Shown: one piece after another, positions 34,741 to 41,278 of the stretch
Numbering within the stretch: the first letter of the stretch is position 1
Layout of the letters: every line of letters begins with the position of its first letter
Source of the DNA: an uncultured Bacteroidales bacterium
GTDB taxonomy: Bacteria > Bacteroidota > Bacteroidia > Bacteroidales > Paludibacteraceae
Direction of reading: 5' to 3'
DNA: 43,401 bases
NCBI GenBank assembly: GCA_945921355.1
Contig: CAMEKM010000009.1
Span: forward strand, 1 to 43,401
The notes under the pieces: model-generated
Database searches by the model: none
Told to the model about the DNA's origin: nothing
What the model saw: only the letters and a program-made list of their open reading frames with translations
Program-made: the position numbers and the translations under genes

Positions 34741-34813
34741 TTTAGAGAACGGCGCCGAAGGCGCAGTTTAGTGAACGGCACAAAGTGCCTACTGTTTAGG
34801 GTTTAGAGGTTAG
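34741..34813. repeat. Hairpin modules with TTTAG flanks, copy 2 (two hairpins)
   Basis: TTTAGAGAAC, hairpin GCGCC-GAA-GGCGC, AGTTTAGTGAAC, hairpin GGCAC-AAA-GTGCC, TACTGTTTAGGGTTTAGAGG, then GTTAGAGG. Stems differ while linkers stay the same as at 17591-17633 and 35851-35914. Confidence 0.8.
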
Positions 34814-34871
34814 AGGCGAGGAGTACTCGAATAGTATTCAGGAGAATAAACATAGATAGGATAAACGGGCT

Positions 34872-34940
34872 TCGTGTGGAGAAATTTACCACACGGAGGG
34901 GCAAATGTGGAGAAATACGCTACACTTATATGCCACAAAA
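34872..34940. repeat. Tandem GTGGAGAAAT segments
   Basis: GTGTGGAGAAATTTACCACAC and a diverged second unit (TGTGGAGAAATACGCTACAC) follow one another; the first is a hairpin. The rest of 34814-34970 shows no gene. Confidence 0.5.
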
Positions 34941-35030
34941 GCAGTAATTTTGCAGCGAAAAACGAAGTGATGAAACATCAACAGAAAACGTGAGCTCAAT
35001 CAACTCAAGTCCGTCATCACCGCCACCGAT

Positions 35031-35273
35031 GTGAACGAACGCGCGGCGTATGCCTACACCAAGGAGCGCAGGGTGCGGTTGGTGACATACGGCAACATCA
35101 AGAAGCCAATGGCGTTAGGTCGTTTAAGAGTACTCATGGGTAGTATGGGATATCGATCTGTTACACGAGGCAATAGGCAAGCACGTTTGCGCGGATGGAT
35201 TGTATATCAACGAGATACAGAAGAAATTGCTGCTAACAAAAAACTTTTAGCTAAAGAATGTGTAACAGTGTAA
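35031..35273 (+). CDS. Hypothetical protein, possibly a broken gene end
   Basis: The frame is open from 34974 and encodes ELNQLKSVITATDVNERAAY, then TKERRVRLVTYGNIKKPMA and a basic C-terminus ending CVTV. The only initiators are GTG at 35031 or, in another frame, ATG at 34970, which would need a +1 shift to join. The sequence looks like real protein: basic, helix-rich, perhaps nucleic-acid binding. No family could be assigned. The stop lies inside an 86-bp nested palindrome. Likely the remaining end of a mobile-element gene, or a frameshifted small gene. Confidence 0.4.
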   Translation: MNERAAYAYTKERRVRLVTYGNIKKPMALGRLRVLMGSMGYRSVTRGNRQARLRGWIVYQRDTEEIAANKKLLAKECVTV

Positions 35274-35346
35274 CACTTCTTTTACTATTCTCGTCCGCGC
35301 GTGTACGGGGACGAGACATAAGAAATAGTTGTTACACCGTTACACG
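35261..35346. repeat. Nested 86-bp inverted repeat
   Basis: Outer arms GTGTAACAGTGTAACA and TGTTACACCGTTACAC match at 15 of 16 positions and each holds two GTGTAAC units. Inside, ACTATTCTCGTCC pairs with GGACGAG and, after an 8-nt bulge, AATAGT. It starts within the last codons of the upstream frame. Confidence 0.8.
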
Positions 35347-35382
35347 CAAAATACCCCTTAAATTAACTAAATTTTTACAACT

Positions 35383-35568
35383 ATGAACAAAAGTCAAATT
35401 CGATTTGCGATGGCAGCACATGCTGCATGGTTGGTGATGAAAAACCCAGTATTAACACGCGTTTATATGGAGCAATGGGAGAAGATATACCCACGACCAT
35501 TGTCCGTAGAAGGCGAAGAAGTGTCGCTATACGGGTATGTGTTTCAGGTGATGTATAAAGCCGCATGA
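35383..35568 (+). CDS. Small hypothetical protein
   Basis: A 61-residue protein beginning MNKSQIRFAMAAHAAWLVMK, helical at first, then VYMEQWEKIYPRPLSVEGEE and YGYVFQVMYKAA. It has a clear ATG after an AT-rich leader and codon use like a real gene. No family recognised. It sits in the repeat-rich segment between the palindrome and the next small gene and may be mobile-element cargo. Confidence 0.5.
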   Translation: MNKSQIRFAMAAHAAWLVMKNPVLTRVYMEQWEKIYPRPLSVEGEEVSLYGYVFQVMYKAA

Positions 35569-35588
35569 TGGCATAGCGAAAGGCAACC

Positions 35589-35620
35589 GATGTGCTATAG
35601 TGGTCGCGAAATGGTCGTGA
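35589..35620. repeat. Dispersed repeat copy 2
   Basis: Near-identical to 17127-17160, 18 kb away (GATGTGCTATAGTGGTCGCG, then AAATGGTCGTGA). Confidence 0.75.
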
Positions 35621-35670
35621 AACAGATAGCGCATTTCAAGCAACAGAATAACACATATTTGATACGTATT

Positions 35671-35850
35671 ATGTTAGTATCCTTTCAATCCCCAGTAGCG
35701 GGAGCAATTGGTAAGTTAGAACATGACGGGAAATTTTATATTCGCAGGATGTATGGCAAGTACATCCTGCAACGCTGCCCTAATCGCAGGGGGCATGTGG
35801 CTACACCCGCAGAAAAAGAAAATCAACAACGATTTATTCAAGCAGTATAG
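35671..35850 (+). CDS. Small hypothetical basic protein
   Basis: A 59-residue product, MLVSFQSPVAGAIGKLEHDG, then KFYIRRMYGKYILQRCPNRR and TPAEKENQQRFIQAV. The pattern V-x-G-x-IGK, a GKxYxxR strand and a C-terminal QQRF resembles small basic proteins seen in phages and mobile elements of this phylum, but this is from memory and uncertain. The frame is open upstream to 35590 through the dispersed repeat; I prefer ATG at 35671, where the family-like part begins. It may belong with the 35383 gene. Confidence 0.5.
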   Translation: MLVSFQSPVAGAIGKLEHDGKFYIRRMYGKYILQRCPNRRGHVATPAEKENQQRFIQAV

Positions 35851-35914
35851 ACGGGTGCAGAGCACCCGTTTAGAGGACGGCGCAAAAGCGCCTATAGTTT
35901 AGAGGTTAAAGGCA
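35851..35914. repeat. Hairpin modules with TTTAG flanks, copy 3 (two hairpins)
   Basis: ACGGGTGC-AGA-GCACCCGT (8 bp), linker TTTAGAGGAC, hairpin GGCGC-AAAA-GCGCC, then TATAGTTTAGAGGTTAAAGG. Linkers match copies 1 and 2. Confidence 0.8.
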
Positions 35915-35996
35915 AGGAGGTATGACAGATATTCAGCGAAGAAATAAGGCAATACGATTAAGTATCGTTTACCTCATACTTCGTTCAAAAATCCAC

Positions 35997-36020
35997 ACCT
36001 TTCACCTCTAACCTCTAACT
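35997..36020. repeat. Inverted GGTTAGA heptamers downstream of the DUF5715 gene
   Basis: ACCTTTCACCTC, TAACCTC, TAACT: on the minus strand this reads as AGTTAGAGGTTAGAGG, located just after the stop of the minus-strand gene. Confidence 0.7.
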
Positions 36021-36026
36021 ACATAT

Positions 36027-36716
36027 CTACTCTCGCACAGTGATATGGAAGCACGCTTGCTTGTATTCGTACTTGACATAGATACGACCAGCGCGTTGCT
36101 CGTTAAGAAGCACTTGACCTAAGACCAGTTTCAGATTATCCTGATGCATGTACTCGCGCGTGCGCGCCACTTTATTAAAACGGAAGTACGCCAAGTCAAA
36201 AGTGGTGCCATAGTTATGGCATGAATTAGTGGTCGCATTGATATTACCGCTACGTTGCAGTTGCTGAATATCGTCCTTGGTGCGCAGCACACTCGTGACA
36301 TAAAACTGATAGTGAGGTAATCCATTGCGTTGCAAGATGTCTGCAAACCCTTCACCTATGCACTCTAACTCCGCTGCCGCAGCAGGCACCAGATACGGAA
36401 TAGAATGCGTGAGCGAATCCACGATATAGTTTTCGTTGCTCTTGATGAGTTTCAACTGGCTGTGCATACGTGCTGCCTCTTGGCGATTCTGCGGAGGAGT
36501 GGCTAAACCAATGGCTTTGGCAGCCCGCTCCTGCTTGGCTTGGGTATCGCGAAACTTATCCTTGTAACTAAACGTGCGACCTGGGTAAGACACAAGCGTA
36601 TCTTCCACTATTTCCTCAGAGGCTTTACCTGATGTACTCCCGCACGCCATACAACCAAAGATTAGTCCTGCCATCAGCAGGACTAATCTTACAATATTGC
36701 GGTTTCCCGTTTTCAC
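36027..36716 (-). CDS. DUF5715 / M15-like peptidase lipoprotein
   Basis: About 229 residues with a GTG start at 36716 that gives a basic N-terminus, a hydrophobic stretch and lipobox GCMAC; ATG at 36674 is an alternative, and a longer frame to 36785 overlaps cysS. The C-terminal half has the M15-like pattern: FYVTSVLRTKDDIQQLQRSG, then SCHNYGTTFDLAYFRF with the S-x-H and D zinc-site residues, and CFHITVRE with the last histidine. Likely a periplasmic peptidoglycan peptidase. A perfect 14-bp hairpin lies in the signal-sequence codons. Last gene of the glgB operon, 19 bp after cysS. Confidence 0.8.
   Translation of the reverse strand: MKTGNRNIVRLVLLMAGLIFGCMACGSTSGKASEEIVEDTLVSYPGRTFSYKDKFRDTQAKQERAAKAIGLATPPQNRQEAARMHSQLKLIKSNENYIVDSLTHSIPYLVPAAAAELECIGEGFADILQRNGLPHYQFYVTSVLRTKDDIQQLQRSGNINATTNSCHNYGTTFDLAYFRFNKVARTREYMHQDNLKLVLGQVLLNEQRAGRIYVKYEYKQACFHITVRE
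36658..36690. repeat. Perfect 14-bp inverted repeat inside a signal-peptide coding region
   Basis: AAGATTAGTCCTGC and GCAGGACTAATCTT flank a 5-nt loop. It encodes RLVLLMAGLIFG of the DUF5715 signal peptide and would fold near the mRNA 5' end. Confidence 0.85.
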
Positions 36717-36735
36717 TTTTTCGTTTTCAGTTTGA

Positions 36736-38214
36736 TTACAAACTCCATTCGAAGCCGTCCTTGGTATCTTTGATGGTAAAGCCAAGCGCAGTGAGTTCGT
36801 TGCGAATTTTGTCGCTGGTTGCCCAATCCTTGTTGCGCTTTGCCTCCAGACGCATATTGAGCAGCATGTCTATTGCGCCTTTGTATGCATCCATACCCGC
36901 ACCTGCATCTTGCACGCCGTCGAGTTGCAAGCCGAGAATATCCATTGCGTAGGTCTTCCACACTTCGCGCAGTTCTTTGAGGTCTGCCTCGCTGATAGTG
37001 CCTTTGCCATCAAATACGGTGTTGATAGCGCGCGCGGAATCAAACAAATGCGAAATCACGATTGGCGAGTTGAGGTCATCGTCCATTGCTTCTTGGCAAC
37101 GAGTTGCCAAAGTTGACAGTTCACAATTGACAGTTGACAGTTCAGTGGCAGCAGAAGCCTTAATCTTCATTAGACGTTGGTATGCCTCGGTCAAGCGAGC
37201 AAGGCCTTTCTCTGCTGCCACAAGCGCATCGTTGGAGAAGTCCACCGTCGATCGATAGTGCGCTTGCAGAATGAAGAAACGAATGGTCATTGGCGAGAAT
37301 GGTTGTTCCAGCAACTCGTGCTTACCCTCGAAGAATTGCTCAAGGGTGATGAAGTTGTTGTAGCTCTTACCCATCTTCTTGCCCGCAATGGTAATCATAT
37401 TGTTGTGCATCCAGTAGTGCACGCTATCATGACCTAGAGCCGCGCAACTCTGTGCAATCTCCGCCTCGTGATGAGGGAACATCAGGTCCATACCACCACC
37501 GTGGATATCAAACTGCTCGCCGAGGTACTTCGTACCCATCGCAGAGCACTCCATATGCCAACCTGGGAAACCTTCGCTCCAAGGACTTGGCCAGTGCATG
37601 ATATGTTCAGGTGCTGCTTTTTTCCATAGTGCAAAGTCGAAGCTATGCTTCTTCTCTTGCTGACCATCGAGTTCACGGGTTTCGGTAACGATGTCCTCCA
37701 AGTTACGACCAGAGAGCTTGCCATAAGGGTAATCTTGGGCGTATTTCTCCACGTCCATATATACGCTACCATTGCTGACATAGGCATAGCCTTTGTCCAT
37801 GATTTTTTGCACAAAAGCAATCTGCTCGATGATATGACCGCTGGCGTGTGGTTCGATAGATGGTGGCAGGACGTTCAGCAGCTCCATATCGCGGTGATAG
37901 CGATTGGTGAAGTACTGCACTACTTCCATTGGTTCGAGTTGCTCCAGGCGGGCTTTCTTGGCTATCTTATCTTCGCCTTCATCGGCATCGTGCTCCAAGT
38001 GGCCTACGTCAGTAATGTTGCGCACATAGCGCACCTTGTAGCCAAGGTGCATCAGGTAGCGGTAGAGCAAATCGAATGTGATAGCAGGACGCGCATGCCC
38101 CAAGTGTGCATCACCATACACGGTAGGACCGCAGACATACATGCCTACGTGTCCTTCGTGCAAGGGTTTGAAATATTCTTTTTGACGAGATAATGTATTA
38201 TAAATCTGAAGCAT
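36736..38214 (-). CDS. cysS: Cysteinyl-tRNA synthetase
   Basis: A 492-residue class I synthetase charging tRNA-Cys. HIGH-like motif HLGHARP, zinc ligands in [16 protein letters not shown] and FPHHEAE, and KMSKS-like GKKMGKS. C-terminal helical domain follows. Near residue 360 a linker reads [18 protein letters not shown], encoded by five consecutive GTTGACA-type heptamers (37112-37146). Its ATG overlaps the nagB stop. The core motifs are intact, so the insertion is probably tolerated in a loop. Confidence 0.97.
   Translation of the reverse strand: MLQIYNTLSRQKEYFKPLHEGHVGMYVCGPTVYGDAHLGHARPAITFDLLYRYLMHLGYKVRYVRNITDVGHLEHDADEGEDKIAKKARLEQLEPMEVVQYFTNRYHRDMELLNVLPPSIEPHASGHIIEQIAFVQKIMDKGYAYVSNGSVYMDVEKYAQDYPYGKLSGRNLEDIVTETRELDGQQEKKHSFDFALWKKAAPEHIMHWPSPWSEGFPGWHMECSAMGTKYLGEQFDIHGGGMDLMFPHHEAEIAQSCAALGHDSVHYWMHNNMITIAGKKMGKSYNNFITLEQFFEGKHELLEQPFSPMTIRFFILQAHYRSTVDFSNDALVAAEKGLARLTEAYQRLMKIKASAATELSTVNCELSTLATRCQEAMDDDLNSPIVISHLFDSARAINTVFDGKGTISEADLKELREVWKTYAMDILGLQLDGVQDAGAGMDAYKGAIDMLLNMRLEAKRNKDWATSDKIRNELTALGFTIKDTKDGFEWSL
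37112..37146. repeat. Five tandem GTTGACA-type heptamers inside cysS
   Basis: GTTGACA, GTTCACA, ATTGACA, GTTGACA, GTTCAGT run without gaps. The same unit is intergenic after rbfA (23156-23199). Confidence 0.9.
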
Positions 38215-39023
38215 TAGAGCAGTGATTTTGGATCGAGATTGTTTTTCTCAATGTCTTTGAAGTAGTTGTAGGTGCCGACTTTGAGTTCAGCGCAAGCTGC
38301 TTCATCAGCCACGATGATACCATGTTGGTGCATTTGCAAAGCAGAGATAGTCCACATGTGTGAGATTGGCTCCTCTACTGCGTGTTGCAGCGCACGTGCT
38401 TTGTTGTGGCCATTCACCATAATGAGTACCTCTTTAGCGTCCATGATAGTGCCTACACCTACCGTGAGAGCTGTCTTTGGCACTTTATTTACATCGTTGT
38501 CGAAGAAACGAGAGTTAGCGATGATGGTGTCGGTAGTGAGTTCCTTCATGCGGGTGCGAGAAGCGAGTGAGCTACCAGGCTCGTTGAAAGCAATGTGACC
38601 ATCAGGACCGATACCGCCCAAAAAGAGCATAATGCCACCGTGGTTTTTGATTTTCTCCTCGTAGCGAGCGCACTCAGCCACTAAATCTTCTGCATTACCG
38701 TTGAGGATATTCACATTCTCAGGACGAATATCAATATGCGAGAAGAAGTTTTTCCACATGAAGCTATGGTAGCTCTCTGGGTGATCCTCGGGAATACCTA
38801 CATATTCATCCATATTGAAAGTAACCACATTGCGGAAACTTACTTTGCCCTCTTGATACAGTTTAATCAAGTTGCGATACATGCCGAGAGGTGAAGAACC
38901 TGTTGGCAAGCCCAACACGAAAGGAGTACCCTCTTTAGGAGCGAACTCGTTGATGCGTTTTGCTACATAGTTTGCTGCCCACTCTGAAAGTAGGTCATAG
39001 TTTGGTTGAATAACTAATCTCAT
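38214..39023 (-). CDS. nagB: Glucosamine-6-phosphate deaminase
   Basis: A 269-residue enzyme turning glucosamine-6-phosphate into fructose-6-phosphate and ammonia. Visible: [17 protein letters not shown], the catalytic Asp in FNMDEYVG, and [19 protein letters not shown] with the catalytic His. I chose ATG at 39023 ([10 protein letters not shown]); the longer frame runs through repeat-like and glgB sequence. It sits between glgB and cysS and overlaps the cysS start by 1 bp. This links amino-sugar and glycogen metabolism in one unit. Confidence 0.96.
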   Translation of the reverse strand: MRLVIQPNYDLLSEWAANYVAKRINEFAPKEGTPFVLGLPTGSSPLGMYRNLIKLYQEGKVSFRNVVTFNMDEYVGIPEDHPESYHSFMWKNFFSHIDIRPENVNILNGNAEDLVAECARYEEKIKNHGGIMLFLGGIGPDGHIAFNEPGSSLASRTRMKELTTDTIIANSRFFDNDVNKVPKTALTVGVGTIMDAKEVLIMVNGHNKARALQHAVEEPISHMWTISALQMHQHGIIVADEAACAELKVGTYNYFKDIEKNNLDPKSLL

Positions 39024-39079
39024 GGTTTTAAATGTTTTATGTTGTTGATATTTTGATTTCGAGCGTCGAGAGGCGGGAC

Positions 39080-41116
39080 TCAATCCACTTTTTGGAGCAC
39101 GACGGCGCTGCGCGCGGGCAAGTACAACTGCAACCAACCCTTATTTACTGGCAAATAGCCCGTATCAGGTTGAGTGAAATGCTCCACCGTATCGTCCGAC
39201 AAGCCAAAGCCAGCAAACTCCTTGGCATCGGTATTGAGTATCACTTTGTATTTACCCGCCAACACTGGTATGCCGTAATCCGAGAACGATTTGATGCCAT
39301 TCCAGTTGAACACAAATACCAAGTCACCACGTTGGTATGCCACCACCTGATCGCCTTCGTTGTCGCAGAGTTTTTCCACCCATGGCAAGTGCAATCCGTT
39401 GTTGTCTTTCACTGGCAATAAGTGTTCACGCAACAGATGCACCATTTTCTCATCAAAAAGATTGAGGTTGCTATAATAGTAGCGTGGATTATCCACCAAG
39501 CTCCATTGGCGGCGAGCATATTTATGGCTCCAGCCATTGCCTTGGCGAGGGAAGTCTATCCACTCAGGGTGACCGAACTCATTGCCCATGAAGTTGAGGT
39601 AACCACCATTAATAGTCGAAGCTGTGATGAGGCGAATCATCTTGTGCAGCGCGATGCCGCGATCCACCATATAGTTGGCATGACCATGCTCAAAGTGCCA
39701 ATACATATCCGCATCGCATAGGCGGAAGATGATGGTCTTGTCGCCTACCAATGCTTGGTCGTGGCTCTCAGCATAGGAGATAGTCTTCTCATCTTGGCGG
39801 CGATTGGTCATTTCGTAGAAGATATGCCCTGCTTTCCAATCCTCGTCGCGAACCTCTTTGATATACTTGATCCAGAAATCTGGAATACCCATTGCCAGTC
39901 GATAGTCGAATCCCATACCACCATCTTTGATAGGATAAGCCAATCCAGGCATTCCTGACATGTCTTCGGCTATCGTGATAGCGTTCTTCTTCACTTCGTG
40001 AATGAGTTTATTCGCCAATGTCAAGTAGCAAATAGCATCGCCATCTTCGTTGCCATTGTAGTAGCAGGAGTAGTCCACAAAATCCTCTCCCAATCCGTGG
40101 CTCTTGTACATCATAGAGGTCACACCATCAAAACGAAAACCATCAAAATCATACTCATCCAGCCAGAATTTGCAGTTTGACAGCAAGAAATGCAGTACCT
40201 CATCTTTGCCATAATTAAAACATAGACTATCCCATGCTGGATGCTCGCGCTTTGGACCATCGTGGAAGTATTGGTATGGAGTACCATCGAAGTTGCCTAA
40301 CCCCTCCAATTCGTTCTTCACCGCATGCGAGTGAACAATGTCCATAATCACATCCATGCCGTAGGCGTGGGCATCAGCAATCAAGTGCTTGAGCTCTTCA
40401 GGGGTGCCTTGACGCGAAGATACGGCAAAGAAATTCGACACATGGTAGCCAAAACTGCCATAGTAGGGGTGCTCCTGAATAGCCATAATTTGAAGGCAAT
40501 TATAACCCAATTTGGCGATACGAGGTAATACATCGCGACGGAACTCATCGTAAGAATTCACCCTTTCCTCCTCGCTCGACATGCCGATATGGCACTCATA
40601 AATAAAGAGTGGATCACCTGCTTTACGGCGCTTTGCACCTTTCACCTTTAACTTCTCATATTTCACCTCTACAGGTTCCCACACTTGGGCAGAAAAGAGT
40701 TTGGTTTGTTCGTCTTGCACCACGCGAGTAGCGTAGCTGGGGATGCGTTCTCCCCATCCACCTTGCCATTCTACAAGCAGTTTGTACAATTGATCATGCT
40801 TCATAGCATCGGCAGGCAACGTAGCCTCCCATACGCCATTGCCAATTGGCTGAAGGCGGTATGCTTCATTCTTTTGCCAGCCATTGAAGTCTCCGATTAT
40901 ATAAATAGCCGTGGCGTTAGGTGCCCACTCGCGGAAAATCCATTGCTGGTTAGCTTTGTGTAAGCCGAAATACATATATCCATTTGCCCATTCGCTGAGC
41001 TTCTGACCACCAGTCAGTTTCTTCTCTTGATATACAGCGTAATTGTAACGACCTTCGATAGCACTTGCATATGGACGAAGGTAGGAATCCGATTGTATGA
41101 GTTTCAATGTTTTCAT
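39080..41116 (-). CDS. glgB: 1,4-alpha-glucan branching enzyme
   Basis: A 678-residue GH13 enzyme adding alpha-1,6 branches to glycogen. Order: CBM48-like N-terminal domain (about 60-150, [20 protein letters not shown]), then the catalytic barrel with [10 protein letters not shown], nucleophile Asp in [10 protein letters not shown], acid Glu in [10 protein letters not shown], and [12 protein letters not shown], and a beta C-terminal domain ending [13 protein letters not shown]. The pattern is the eukaryote-like subfamily common in Bacteroidota. The linker between domains ([20 protein letters not shown]) is repeat-derived. Promoter at 41161-41192; first gene of the operon. Confidence 0.95.
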   Translation of the reverse strand: MKTLKLIQSDSYLRPYASAIEGRYNYAVYQEKKLTGGQKLSEWANGYMYFGLHKANQQWIFREWAPNATAIYIIGDFNGWQKNEAYRLQPIGNGVWEATLPADAMKHDQLYKLLVEWQGGWGERIPSYATRVVQDEQTKLFSAQVWEPVEVKYEKLKVKGAKRRKAGDPLFIYECHIGMSSEEERVNSYDEFRRDVLPRIAKLGYNCLQIMAIQEHPYYGSFGYHVSNFFAVSSRQGTPEELKHLIADAHAYGMDVIMDIVHSHAVKNELEGLGNFDGTPYQYFHDGPKREHPAWDSLCFNYGKDEVLHFLLSNCKFWLDEYDFDGFRFDGVTSMMYKSHGLGEDFVDYSCYYNGNEDGDAICYLTLANKLIHEVKKNAITIAEDMSGMPGLAYPIKDGGMGFDYRLAMGIPDFWIKYIKEVRDEDWKAGHIFYEMTNRRQDEKTISYAESHDQALVGDKTIIFRLCDADMYWHFEHGHANYMVDRGIALHKMIRLITASTINGGYLNFMGNEFGHPEWIDFPRQGNGWSHKYARRQWSLVDNPRYYYSNLNLFDEKMVHLLREHLLPVKDNNGLHLPWVEKLCDNEGDQVVAYQRGDLVFVFNWNGIKSFSDYGIPVLAGKYKVILNTDAKEFAGFGLSDDTVEHFTQPDTGYLPVNKGWLQLYLPARSAVVLQKVD
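40637..40668. repeat. GGTTAAAG-type repeat in a glgB linker
   Basis: On the coding strand GAGGTGAAATATGAGAAG, then TTAAAGGTGAAAGG encodes [11 protein letters not shown] between the CBM48 domain and the barrel. Compare CCTTTCACCTCTAACC at 35997-36020. Confidence 0.5.
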
Positions 41117-41160
41117 TGCGTTGTTTTTTTAATTAAGCATTGCAATATTTAATTAGCCCG

Positions 41161-41192
41161 CAAAGGTACAAAATTTTTCGGACATACACAAG
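41161..41192 (-). promoter_or_regulatory. Promoter of glgB
   Basis: Minus strand CTTG (41192-41189), a 20-bp spacer and TACCTTTG (41168-41161), 45 bp before the glgB start. Divergent from the promoter at 41207-41238. Confidence 0.7.
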
Positions 41193-41206
41193 AAAAACGA
41201 AGTTTT

Positions 41207-41238
41207 CTTGCACATATACATTTTTTTTTGTACCTTTG
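41207..41238 (+). promoter_or_regulatory. Promoter of the M13 peptidase gene
   Basis: CTTG (41207-41210), a 20-bp spacer and TACCTTTG (41231-41238). The two divergent -33 boxes are the tips of one palindrome, CAAGAAAA-acgaag-TTTTCTTG. Confidence 0.7.
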
Positions 41239-41278
41239 CAGCCAATTTATGATTGAAGCACAACAAAAATTTACAAAT

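Noticed and set aside
35590..35670. N-terminal extension of the 35671 gene
   Set aside because: These codons are the dispersed repeat, so the extension is probably accidental.
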